Positions 9,821 through 17,590 of a stretch of 64,000 nt of DNA are shown one piece after another. Origin of the DNA: Candidatus Leptofilum gracile. GTDB lineage: Bacteria; Chloroflexota; Anaerolineae; Promineifilales; Promineifilaceae. Positions within the stretch are counted from its first letter, which is position 1. Every line of letters begins with the position of its first letter. The notes beneath the pieces are model-generated. The model was not told where the DNA came from, did not search any database, and saw nothing but the letters and a program-made list of their open reading frames with translations. The stretch spans positions 405,677 through 469,676 of the forward strand of contig JADJOJ010000011.1 in the NCBI GenBank assembly GCA_016713825.1. The letters are read 5' to 3'. The position numbers and the translations under genes are program-made.

Positions 9821-11468
9821 CTACAGCCACCTGTTCCACTCGGCTGGATGTCTCACTGCTCGCCGCCAGCATCTTGTTCAGCGCGCTCAGGTAAGCGCGG
9901 GCGCTGGCCACCACGATGTCGGTGCTGGCCCCGTGGCCGCTGAAGGTGCGCGCATAATGCTGGCTGGTCTGCGGATTGAGGGCGTATTTGCCTACGCCAT
10001 TGTCCGGCTGGATGCGAATTGTCGCTTCCGCCTGGGCATCTAACCCTTCCGTCACCGCGTTGATAGAAAACTCCATCAGCGTGGGCGATTCGCCAATAAT
10101 GCGGTTGATCGCCTGGTAGGCGGCATCCACCGGCCCGGTGCCCAGGGCGGCGTCCATGAAGGTGGTGCCGTCCGGCCCAGTCAGGCTGACGGACACGGTG
10201 GGGATGCTGTGGTCGCCGCACGACACCTGAATGTGGTTCAGCTTCCAGATTTCTGGCGGCTGGTAAATTTCGTCAGCAATAATCGCTTCGATGTCGGCGT
10301 CGGTGACCACTTTTTTCTTGTCAGCCAGCCGCTTGAAGCGCTGGAACGCTTGATCCAGCTCTTCTTTGTCCAGATCGCCGTAACCCAAATCTTCCAAACG
10401 CACGCGGAAGGCGTGACGGCCGGAATGTTTGCCCAGCACCAGGGTGGAGGCGTGCAGCCCTACCGTCTCTGGTCGCATAATTTCGTAGGTGAGCTGGTTT
10501 TTCAGCATGCCGTCCTGGTGAATGCCCGCTTCGTGGGCAAAGGCGTTGGCGCCCACAATCGCTTTGTTGGGCTGGACGACCATGCCGGTGTAGGCGCTCA
10601 CCATGCGGCTGGTGCGGGTGATGTGGGTGGTGTCGATGTTGGTGGTGAAGTTGAAGAAGTTGGGCCGGGTTTGAATAGCCATCGCCACTTCTTCCAGCGA
10701 GGTGTTGCCCGCCCGTTCGCCAATGCCGTTGATGGTCACTTCCACCTGTCGTGCGCCGCCTTTGACGCCGGCCAGGGTGTTGGCTGTGGCCAGCCCCAGG
10801 TCGTTGTGGCAGTGGGTGGACCAGACGACTTTGTCGGAACCGGGGGTGTTGGCGATGAGGTATTGAATGAGTCGGCCGTATTCCTCTGGCGTCACGTACC
10901 CCACCGTATCTGGGATGTTCAAGGTGGTTGCCCCCGCTTTAATCGCTTCGGTTAGCACCTGCACCAAAAAGTCCGGGTCAGAGCGACCCGCATCTTCCGG
11001 CGAGAACTCCACATCGTTGCACAGGCTGCGGGCAAAGGTCACCGCTTCGATCACCTGTTCCACGCACTCTTCGCGGTCCATTTTCAGCTTGTGTTCCAGA
11101 TGGATGTCGCTGGTGGCCAGGAAGGTGTGGATGCGGTGGCGGGGGGCCACCTTCACGGCGTCGTAGGCGCGCTGGATGTCTTGCTTGTTGGCGCGAGCCA
11201 ACCCGGCGATCACCATCGGTTGGCCGCTTTTGCGCCCTTCGGTAAGCGGCCCCACTTCCTCGGCGATGCGCCGCACGGCGTCAAAGTCGCCGGGCGAGGC
11301 GATGGGGAAGCCCGCTTCACAAATGTCTACGCCCAGGCGGGAAAGCTGCCGGGCAATTTCCAGTTTCTCGTCTACGTTCAGCGTTGCGCCAGGCGATTGT
11401 TCGCCATCGCGCAGCGTTGTATCAAAAATAACCACTGTTTCCTGAATCTCGACACCATCGTCGTCCAT
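9810..11468 (-). CDS. leuA: 2-isopropylmalate synthase
   Basis: 552 residues from the ATG at 11468 (GGAG site); the in-frame extension to 11531 merely translates the TGAAGGGG repeat. VVIFDTTLRDGEQSPGATL is the catalytic N-terminus, CHNDLGLATANTLAGVKGGARQVE binds the metal, and the C-terminal ~120 residues form the leucine-responsive regulatory domain. It condenses acetyl-CoA with 2-ketoisovalerate, the first committed step of leucine synthesis. Together with CimA the operon holds two paralogous synthases serving Leu and Ile. Confidence 0.95.
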   Translation of the reverse strand: MDDDGVEIQETVVIFDTTLRDGEQSPGATLNVDEKLEIARQLSRLGVDICEAGFPIASPGDFDAVRRIAEEVGPLTEGRKSGQPMVIAGLARANKQDIQRAYDAVKVAPRHRIHTFLATSDIHLEHKLKMDREECVEQVIEAVTFARSLCNDVEFSPEDAGRSDPDFLVQVLTEAIKAGATTLNIPDTVGYVTPEEYGRLIQYLIANTPGSDKVVWSTHCHNDLGLATANTLAGVKGGARQVEVTINGIGERAGNTSLEEVAMAIQTRPNFFNFTTNIDTTHITRTSRMVSAYTGMVVQPNKAIVGANAFAHEAGIHQDGMLKNQLTYEIMRPETVGLHASTLVLGKHSGRHAFRVRLEDLGYGDLDKEELDQAFQRFKRLADKKKVVTDADIEAIIADEIYQPPEIWKLNHIQVSCGDHSIPTVSVSLTGPDGTTFMDAALGTGPVDAAYQAINRIIGESPTLMEFSINAVTEGLDAQAEATIRIQPDNGVGKYALNPQTSQHYARTFSGHGASTDIVVASARAYLSALNKMLAASSETSSRVEQVAVAGD

Positions 11469-11486
11469 TGTAAACACTCCATGTTT

Positions 11487-11566
11487 GTGAAGAGGTGAAG
11501 GGGTGAAGGGGTGAAGGGGTGATTTTTTCACCCGTTCACCCCTTCACCCGCTCACCCGCTCACCTT
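11487..11566. repeat. octamer-word hairpin (TGAAGGGG type)
   Basis: Four tandem units of about 8 bases (TGAAGGGG), a T-rich turn, and about four inverted units (TTCACCCC/GCTCACCC). It forms a long hairpin between ilvC and leuA. The word differs from the other elements but the architecture is the same. Confidence 0.8.
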
Positions 11567-11567
11567 G

Positions 11568-12572
11568 TCATTCTATTTCGACTGCTTTCAAAAACGGCAT
11601 CATCTTGCGCAGTTCTTTGCCGACCTGCTCAATTTGGCTGCTGCGGGCTGCTTTGCGGCGATCGTTGAACCAGGGACGGCCGTTTACATTTTCATCAATC
11701 CACTGTTCAGCATAAGAGCCGCTGCGAATGTCTTGCAGCATCTCTTTCATCGCCTGGCGCGTCTCGTCGGTGATGATTTTGGGGCCGCCAGTGTAGTCGC
11801 CATGTTCGGCCGTGTCGCTGACGCTGTAGCGCATGTAGCTCAGGCCGCCCTGGTAAAACAGGTCCACAATCAGCTTCAGCTCGTGCAGGCATTCAAAGTA
11901 AGCGATTTCCGGCTGGTAACCCGCTTCCACCAGCGTGTTAAACCCGGCTTCCACCAGGGCAGACACGCCACCGCACAGCACCGCTTGCTCGCCAAACAGG
12001 TCCGTCTCGGTTTCTTCGGCAAAGGTGGTTTCAATCACCCCGGCGCGGGTGCAGCCGATGCCTTTGGCGTAGGCCAGGGCAAATGCTTTGGCGTTGCCGC
12101 TGGCGTCTTGCTCCACGGCCAGCAGGCCAGGGGTGCCTACGCCTTCCACATACACCTCGCGCACGCGGTGGCCGGGCGATTTGGGGGCGATCATGCTGAC
12201 GTCCACATCTTTGGGCGGCACAATTTGGCCAAAGCGAATGTTGAAGCCGTGGCCAAACATCAGCGTTTTGCCTGCCGTCAGGTTGGGGGCGATCGCTTCT
12301 TTGTAGATGGCGGCTTGCTTCGTATCTGGCGTTAGCACCATGATGACATCGGCTTCGGCACAGGCAGCGGCCGTTTCCATCACTTTCAACCCATCGGCTT
12401 CTGCTTTGGCCCAGGAGGGGCTGCCTGCGTACAGCCCCACGCGCACGTCGGCACCGGAGTCCCGCAAGTTGAGCGAGTGGGCGTGCCCCTGGCTGCCGTA
12501 GCCGAGCACCGCAATTTTTTTGCCATCGAGCAGAGTCAGGTCTGCGTCTTTGTCGTAATAAATGTTAGCCAA
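11568..12572 (-). CDS. ilvC: ketol-acid reductoisomerase (class I)
   Basis: 334 residues, the usual length of the short class I enzyme. The Rossmann motif is GYGSQGHAHSLNLRDSG; catalytic and magnesium ligands lie in IAPKSPGHRVREVYVEG, DLFGEQAVLCGG and ECLHELKLIVDL. It converts acetolactate and acetohydroxybutyrate to the dihydroxy acids with NAD(P)H. Between ilvN and leuA in the operon. The start ATG has a weak GGGAG site. Confidence 0.96.
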   Translation of the reverse strand: MANIYYDKDADLTLLDGKKIAVLGYGSQGHAHSLNLRDSGADVRVGLYAGSPSWAKAEADGLKVMETAAACAEADVIMVLTPDTKQAAIYKEAIAPNLTAGKTLMFGHGFNIRFGQIVPPKDVDVSMIAPKSPGHRVREVYVEGVGTPGLLAVEQDASGNAKAFALAYAKGIGCTRAGVIETTFAEETETDLFGEQAVLCGGVSALVEAGFNTLVEAGYQPEIAYFECLHELKLIVDLFYQGGLSYMRYSVSDTAEHGDYTGGPKIITDETRQAMKEMLQDIRSGSYAEQWIDENVNGRPWFNDRRKAARSSQIEQVGKELRKMMPFLKAVEIE

Positions 12573-12597
12573 AATTCCTATCTCCCTTGTTTGATCA

Positions 12598-12663
12598 GTT
12601 ACTCAATCGCCCAATTACTTAATTATTGCCTGGTAATTGGGTAATTGAGTAATTGAGTAATTA
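12598..12663. repeat. octamer-word hairpin (TAATTGAG type)
   Basis: Word repeat TACTCAAT/CCAATTAC mirrored by TAATTGGG/TAATTGAG around a short turn. The ilvN stop TAA (12661-12663) is the last word. Same word class as 41320 and 4947. Confidence 0.78.
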
Positions 12664-13215
12664 ATGATGTCCGTTTTGGTGGGTAGGAACGGCCGTATCC
12701 GTCCCTCCCATTTCCCGTTCTTGTAAACCACGCACCATGGCCACCCGGCCCGTGCGCACCATCTCTTCAATGCCAAAGCTTTGCAGCAGCTTGATCAGCG
12801 AATCCACCTGATCTTCCTTGCCCACAATTTGGATGATGAGCGATTCCATATCCACATCCACAATGCTGGCCCGGTAAATGTCTACCAGCTGCATCACCTC
12901 GGCCCGCGTCTGGTTGTTGGCCTTCACCTTGATCAGCGCCAGTTCGCGCTTAACGGCGGGCAGGTGGGTCACATCCTCAATGTGGGTCACATTGATCAGC
13001 TTGTCTAGCTGGGTGGTCACCTGGCGCATGTCGCGGTCGGTACCATAAGCCACAAAGGTCATGCGGCTGATGCCCGGCGTCTCGCTGTGGCCCACAGCCA
13101 GGCTTTCAATGTTAAAGTTGCGGCGGCGGAACAGGCCAGCCACCCGGTTCAGGACGCCCGGTTTGTCTTCCATCCAGGCGTTAATGGTGTGTCGTTTCAA
13201 TTGTGGCTCGCTCAT
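12661..13215 (-). CDS. ilvN: acetolactate synthase small (regulatory) subunit
   Basis: 184 residues. The N-terminal ACT domain (KRHTINAWMEDKPGVLNRVAGLFRRRNFNIESLAVG) binds the feedback inhibitor valine; the C-terminal half (KRELALIKVKANNQTRAEVMQLVDIYRASIVDV) stabilises the large subunit. It starts one base after the ilvB stop, so expression is tightly coupled. The extreme C-terminus (GTDTAVPTHQNGHH) lies over an ACGGCCGT octamer and is not conserved in the family. Confidence 0.95.
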   Translation of the reverse strand: MSEPQLKRHTINAWMEDKPGVLNRVAGLFRRRNFNIESLAVGHSETPGISRMTFVAYGTDRDMRQVTTQLDKLINVTHIEDVTHLPAVKRELALIKVKANNQTRAEVMQLVDIYRASIVDVDMESLIIQIVGKEDQVDSLIKLLQSFGIEEMVRTGRVAMVRGLQEREMGGTDTAVPTHQNGHH

Positions 13216-13216
13216 C

Positions 13217-14932
13217 TTACTCTCCTTGCGGGGTCATGCTGTTGGGGCGGCGAATCATATCGGCATTGCTCTTGCCCGGCGTGACCATTGGGTAAACATT
13301 GGTAAATTCTTCCACCTGGAAGTCCAGCAAGAACGGGCCATCGTATGCCTGAGCTTCCTTGATGGCCTCAGCTGCTTCCTCTTTGCTGGTAACTGCGCGG
13401 GCGGGGATGCCGTATGCTTCGGCAATTTTTACAAAATCGGGGTTGAACAGGGGCGTACCGGCATGACGCTTGTTGTAGAACACATCTTGCCACTGGCGCA
13501 CCATGCCCAGGTAGCCGTTGTTGATGATCGCAATTTTGATCGGCAGCTTTTCTTGCACCACTGTGGATAGTTCGATCATGGTCATTTGGAAGCCACCGTC
13601 CCCGGCAACGACCCAAATCTCTTCGTCTGGCAACCCCATCTGGGCCCCGATGGCGGCGGGCAGTGCGTACCCCATCGTGCCTAAGCCACCAGAGGTGAGC
13701 AAGCTGCGCCGTTTGGTGTGATGGTAATATTGGGCTTCCCACATCTGGTGTTGGCCTACATCTGAAACCACGGTGGCATTGCCTTCGCCCGTAGAATGCC
13801 ACAGGGCGCGCATCACGTAGGGGGCGATCAGCTCGTCTGTTTCCTGGGCCAAAATATCCCGGTCGCTGGTGTCGGCTTTCCACTCGGCAATTTGCTCCAG
13901 CCAGGTGGGATGCTCGTTTGGTTCGATCTGGGGCAGCAGGTTGCGCAGGGTGAGCAGGGCATCGCCAATGACGGGGGTGTCGATGGTGATGTTTTTGCCC
14001 ATTTCCGCCGGGTCCAGGTCTACATGGATGATTTTGGCGTTGGGGGCAAAGGTATCGAACGCCCCGGTGAGCCGGTCGTCCAGGCGAGCGCCGATGGCGA
14101 AGAGGACGTCGCACTCTTGCAGGGCATAGTTGCAGTACGCTTCACCGTGCATACCGCCCCAGCTAATGGAAAGTGGGTGGGTGGCCGGGAAGGTGCCAAT
14201 GCCCAGCAGGCTGGTCGCCACGGGGATGTTGGCTTTTTCGGCCAGCTGGCGCAGTTCGGCTTCGGCTTTGGCAATAGAGACGCCTTGTCCGGCTACGATG
14301 ACTGGCTTTTTGGCTTCGTTAATGAGGCGAGCGGCGCGGGAAACGGCCGCTTCTTCCGGCGCATTGATGTTGGGGTTGTAACCCGGCAAATTGACCGTTT
14401 CGGGATATTTGAAGGGCATGGACGCCTGCTGCACATCCTTGCACACATCAACTAAAACCGGGCCAGGGCGGCCGGTGCGGGCAATGTAAAATGCCTCTTT
14501 GATGGCGTCGGGCAAATCTTTGATGTCGGTAATGAGGTAGTTGTGTTTGGTCACAGGCAGGCTCACCCCTTGCACATCTGCCTCCTGGAAGCCATCGCGC
14601 CCCAGCAGGGAGGTAGGCACCTGCCCGGTGATGGCCACGATGGGGGTGGAATCCATGTAGGCGGTGGCCAGGCCGGTGATCAGGTTGGTGGCACCAGGGC
14701 CGGAGGTGGCAATGCAGACGCCTACTTTGCCAGTAGCGCGGGCGTAGCCATCGGCCATGTGTGAAGCGCCTTGCTCGTGGGTCACCAGGACATGGTGAAT
14801 TGGATATTCATATTTGGCCAGGTCGTCGTAGGTGGGGAGGATGGCACCACCGGGCAGCCCAAACACGACTTCGACGCCTTCGTGCATGAGGCTTTCCCAA
14901 ATGATTTGTCCGCCGGTTTTCATTTCGCTCAT
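13217..14932 (-). CDS. ilvB: acetolactate synthase large (catalytic) subunit
   Basis: 571 residues from the ATG at 14932 with an AAGGAGA site; the open frame extends 62 codons upstream through the leader terminator, so that extension is rejected. ThDP enzyme: FGLPGGAILPTYDDL with the catalytic Glu in LVTHEQGASHMADGYAR, FAD-region motifs, and the ThDP/Mg motif GDGGFQMTMIELSTVVQEKLPIKIAIINN. It joins two pyruvates, or pyruvate and 2-ketobutyrate. First structural gene of the operon, behind an attenuation-type leader. Confidence 0.96.
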   Translation of the reverse strand: MSEMKTGGQIIWESLMHEGVEVVFGLPGGAILPTYDDLAKYEYPIHHVLVTHEQGASHMADGYARATGKVGVCIATSGPGATNLITGLATAYMDSTPIVAITGQVPTSLLGRDGFQEADVQGVSLPVTKHNYLITDIKDLPDAIKEAFYIARTGRPGPVLVDVCKDVQQASMPFKYPETVNLPGYNPNINAPEEAAVSRAARLINEAKKPVIVAGQGVSIAKAEAELRQLAEKANIPVATSLLGIGTFPATHPLSISWGGMHGEAYCNYALQECDVLFAIGARLDDRLTGAFDTFAPNAKIIHVDLDPAEMGKNITIDTPVIGDALLTLRNLLPQIEPNEHPTWLEQIAEWKADTSDRDILAQETDELIAPYVMRALWHSTGEGNATVVSDVGQHQMWEAQYYHHTKRRSLLTSGGLGTMGYALPAAIGAQMGLPDEEIWVVAGDGGFQMTMIELSTVVQEKLPIKIAIINNGYLGMVRQWQDVFYNKRHAGTPLFNPDFVKIAEAYGIPARAVTSKEEAAEAIKEAQAYDGPFLLDFQVEEFTNVYPMVTPGKSNADMIRRPNSMTPQGE

Positions 14933-15005
14933 AAAATCTTCTCCTTGGGAGCTGAGTGGTTTGTGGCCCAACTCTCTTTTAACAAATCCTCTTATTGTGT
15001 TTGCC

Positions 15006-15045
15006 AAATAAAAAGGCAGCAAACAGATGATGCCTGTTTGCTGCC
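15006..15045 (-). terminator. second leader terminator, just upstream of ilvB
   Basis: A perfect 12-base-pair stem (GGCAGCAAACAG/CTGTTTGCTGCC, 15015-15026 and 15034-15045) with a 7-base loop, followed on the minus strand by TTTTTATTT. It lies 74 bases upstream of the ilvB start, downstream of the leader peptide and the first terminator. It could be a second attenuator or end a short transcript. Confidence 0.8.
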
Positions 15046-15180
15046 TGGGTAGACGCGCTGGTGGGCGGGTTGGATTGCTGGCGGCAGGAGGTTGTGGTGG
15101 AAACGGCCGTTTCCCCATAAGTTTGCATCTGTTTGTGCTGATTTGAACTGTTCATGCCGACAACCAACCTTGAAAATTCC

Positions 15181-15209
15181 AAAAAAAAAGCCGCCCTGCT
15201 GGGCGGCTT
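15181..15209 (-). terminator. attenuator terminator of the ilv leader
   Basis: Stem AAGCCGCCC/GGGCGGCTT with a 4-base loop (15188-15209), then a run of nine T on the minus strand. It begins 35 bases after the stop of the leader peptide, the usual layout for transcription attenuation. A small hairpin (AGAGT/ACTCT, 15225-15238) lies between and may be part of the alternative fold. Confidence 0.85.
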
Positions 15210-15243
15210 GGTGTTATCCAAATAGAGTTTTCACTCTTACTCC

Positions 15244-15336
15244 TTACCCAACAGACATTGATTCCTTATTAACGACAATAATAAGGACCAGGCTAAGAAG
15301 GATAAGGCTGATAATGATGTGAAAGAGTGCAAACAT
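15244..15336 (-). CDS. branched-chain-amino-acid-rich leader peptide (IlvL-like)
   Basis: A 30-codon reading frame from the ATG at 15336 to TAA at 15244. It reads MFALF then HIIISLILLSLVLIIVVN then KESMSVG. Sixteen of 30 residues are Ile (6), Leu (6) or Val (4), and most of them form one uninterrupted block. A terminator with a T-run follows 35 bases later, then ilvB. Established knowledge: in enterobacterial ilv leaders, ribosome stalling at such codons decides between terminator and antiterminator. Here the composition, position and terminator fit the same mechanism. No strong ribosome-binding site is seen, and the frame stays open upstream, so the start is an inference. Confidence 0.8.
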   Translation of the reverse strand: MFALFHIIISLILLSLVLIIVVNKESMSVG

Positions 15337-15367
15337 ATTATTTTTCGCTGATTTGTAATATATCAGG

Positions 15368-15396
15368 AGTGTACTCGCTATGGCTTGTTCCGCCAA
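15368..15396 (-). promoter_or_regulatory. promoter of the ilv leader
   Basis: On the minus strand TTGGCG (15396-15391), a 17-base spacer and TACACT (15373-15368). This would start RNA near 15361, about 25 bases before the leader peptide ATG. Moderate match only. Confidence 0.45.
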
Positions 15397-15510
15397 TGAC
15401 AAATCGCCAAAAGAAATAGGGTGCTTCTTGTGCAATTTGTACAGTTTGGCCTTGCAACAGTGGCGGATTATACCGAACTGAAGCCGGTTCGCAAGTTTTA
15501 CGGGCCGTAT

Positions 15511-15606
15511 AAACACCAAGGCGGAAAATGCCTAAACATTTTCCGCCTTGATTCCCACTATTTCCCACTGAACCGCGCATTTCAGCACAAGTCTCTAGGA
15601 GTATAC
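15511..15606. repeat. 96-bp structured repeat, copy 1
   Basis: Contains a 13-bp stem (AAGGCGGAAAATG/CATTTTCCGCCTT, 6-base loop) followed by a conserved tail ending TCTCTAGGAGTATAC. Copy 2 at 15720 differs at only four positions, all compensatory within the stem. Part of the gene-free stretch 15337-15952. Confidence 0.9.
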
Positions 15607-15719
15607 AAAATTACCTGGGTGGGCTCTACGGGCATTTTTCACAAAATAACGAGGCGTTTATTTGTGCCATTTTGCACAAAAAGGGATGATGGGTGTTTGG
15701 CAGGGGAAATTTTGCCTGG

Positions 15720-15815
15720 AAACACCAAGGCGGAAAGCGCCTAAACGCTTTCCGCCTTGATTCCCACTATTTCCCACTGAACCGCGCATTTCAGCACAAG
15801 TCTCTAGGAGTATAC
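15720..15815. repeat. 96-bp structured repeat, copy 2
   Basis: Stem AAGGCGGAAAGCG/CGCTTTCCGCCTT; otherwise identical to copy 1. The 113 bases between the copies and the flanks (both with a TTTGTACAGTTTG-like string near 15435 and 15877) hold no convincing gene; plus-strand open frames across them only translate the repeats. Confidence 0.9.
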
Positions 15816-15952
15816 GGGATTGATTGTGTCATTTCTACGGTTATTATGGCTAAAATCGTCGCGGGTCCGTTTGTAAAATTTGTACAGTTTGCCCGGCTAC
15901 CTCTGGGGAACGGCCGTACTGACCACTGCTTGCTGAATACTGCTTACGGAAA

Positions 15953-17590
15953 TTACGGCCGTAACTGCCACAACTTCAACGACAAATGCAGCGCCAACCG
16001 CATGTTCGACTGGTTCAGGTCGTGCCCCGTCAGTTCCTGAATGCGCTCCAGCCGGTAAAGCAAGGTGTTGCGGTGAATGAAGAGGGATTCGGCCGTTTGG
16101 CTAATATTGCCATGATGTTCAAAATAAGCATCCATTGTTTTCACCAGGCTGCTGTTGTGCTGCTCATCATACGCCACCAATGGCCCAATCACTTGCTCTG
16201 TAAAATTGCGCACCGTGGGATTTTCTTCCAACTGCACCAACAACTGGTACACGCCCAAACTGCTAAACTGCACCACATGCTTTATTTGCAGCCGTTCCGC
16301 CAGCTGCATTGCTTGCAGCGCCTCATCATACACCTCTGGCCATTCAGCCAACGTTGGCGCGGGGCCGCTCATGCCTGCTACCAAAACGCCATCTGGGTAC
16401 TCTGTTTTGACTTGTTCTTCAATACGACGACCCAGCTCATGAGCTGTTTCCATATCTTCCGCATGCTTTAGCTGCTGGAACACACAAACGTGCTTGTCGC
16501 CATACACATGCACCAGTGCCGAGCGGCTGTGATTATTCAATACCCAGTGCACCGTTGTTTCCAGACGTCGTAACGAATAGGCAGGCTGGTCCGCCCACTT
16601 CAGGGCAATGACAGCATGCGGCTGGTTTGTATTGTGGTCCAGGCGACCTTCCAGCCGTTCAATTTCTTTGCGCGGCATTGTGCCTGCCAGCAGCCCTTCC
16701 AAAAAGTTGCCCCGCAGCGCCTTTTTGGCCTCGCTAATCGCTTTGGCTTTGGCCATCTCCAGGGCGCAGGCAGCTGCGCCGTGTTCTACAGCCAGTTTGT
16801 CTAGCAAATCTAGCTGGTCGGCCGGGCCAATAACCGAAAGATACCCCCGTGCCCGGTCGCCAGAAATGATAGGGCTAACCAAACGCCCCACATTTTCGAT
16901 GGGGAGGAACTGCTGCCAATGACTTTGGCGCGCATGGGCCGCGGCTTTGCGGTTGCGCAGCACAGGCGGTAGCTCATCTCGTTGTTGCAGCATTTCCCGT
17001 AAAGGTTCCAGGGCAATTTCATTGTTTTGCGGAATGGCGATAGCCTGAATTTCCATGCGCTTGTCTTGCACCACCACAATTTTGCCCGTAAGTTTGGCAA
17101 TGAGATCGGTCATGGCATTCAGTCCCTGATCTTCGCGGGACATTTCTGACAGGGTGCGGTAGAGCTGCATGCCGCGCTCGCTAGTAGCCGACTGCCGATC
17201 AACCAGCAGGGCCGCCACAGCGCGGTTGATCTCTCGCACCGAGCTGTTTTCTGGCAAGACGAGCAAATGGGTGTTGAGCTTGTTCGCCTGTTCACCCACT
17301 TCGTCGGAAACGGGGTGGAAAAGCAGCAGCCCTGCCACATTGATTTCGGCCAGCAGCGCCAGCTTTTGTTTTAATGCGGCTTCGTTGATTTTGGCTTGCA
17401 AGTTAGGTGGGACGATAACCAGATCATTTAGCTGCACCTGGTCTTCTACACCATCCCAACTGGTGAGTAAGACAACCCACTCAACGGTACGGCGGGCTTG
17501 TTCTGCGCCACCCATGGCGGTGGTGTTTAGCGGTAGAGCCAGGCGAAGTAAATCGCTAATTGTTATTTGATCTAAGGATTGTTCATTCAT
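15953..17590 (-). CDS. PucR-family transcriptional regulator
   Basis: 545 residues. Residues ~8-125 match the PucR N-terminal domain (ISDLLRLALPLNTTAMGG..., VEWVVLLTSWDGVEDQVQLNDLVIVPP). A GAF-like central region follows, and the C-terminal ~60 residues (MDAYFEHHGNISQTAESLFIHRNTLLYRLERI) are the PucR/CdaR helix-turn-helix. The start overlaps the stop of the histidine kinase gene by 4 bases (ATGA), so it is the third gene of a regulatory operon and may be a downstream output. PucR-type proteins usually control purine or amino acid catabolism; the target here is unknown. Confidence 0.88.
   Translation of the reverse strand: MNEQSLDQITISDLLRLALPLNTTAMGGAEQARRTVEWVVLLTSWDGVEDQVQLNDLVIVPPNLQAKINEAALKQKLALLAEINVAGLLLFHPVSDEVGEQANKLNTHLLVLPENSSVREINRAVAALLVDRQSATSERGMQLYRTLSEMSREDQGLNAMTDLIAKLTGKIVVVQDKRMEIQAIAIPQNNEIALEPLREMLQQRDELPPVLRNRKAAAHARQSHWQQFLPIENVGRLVSPIISGDRARGYLSVIGPADQLDLLDKLAVEHGAAACALEMAKAKAISEAKKALRGNFLEGLLAGTMPRKEIERLEGRLDHNTNQPHAVIALKWADQPAYSLRRLETTVHWVLNNHSRSALVHVYGDKHVCVFQQLKHAEDMETAHELGRRIEEQVKTEYPDGVLVAGMSGPAPTLAEWPEVYDEALQAMQLAERLQIKHVVQFSSLGVYQLLVQLEENPTVRNFTEQVIGPLVAYDEQHNSSLVKTMDAYFEHHGNISQTAESLFIHRNTLLYRLERIQELTGHDLNQSNMRLALHLSLKLWQLRP

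Noticed and set aside
14979..15221. 80-codon minus-strand ORF in the ilv leader
   Set aside because: It runs through both terminators and has no ribosome-binding site; the Ile/Leu/Val-rich ORF upstream is the meaningful one.
15421..16040. Plus-strand ORFs across the 96-bp repeats as a duplicated small-protein pair
   Set aside because: Similarity between them comes only from the repeats; the four differences are explained by base pairing and not by codon constraints.
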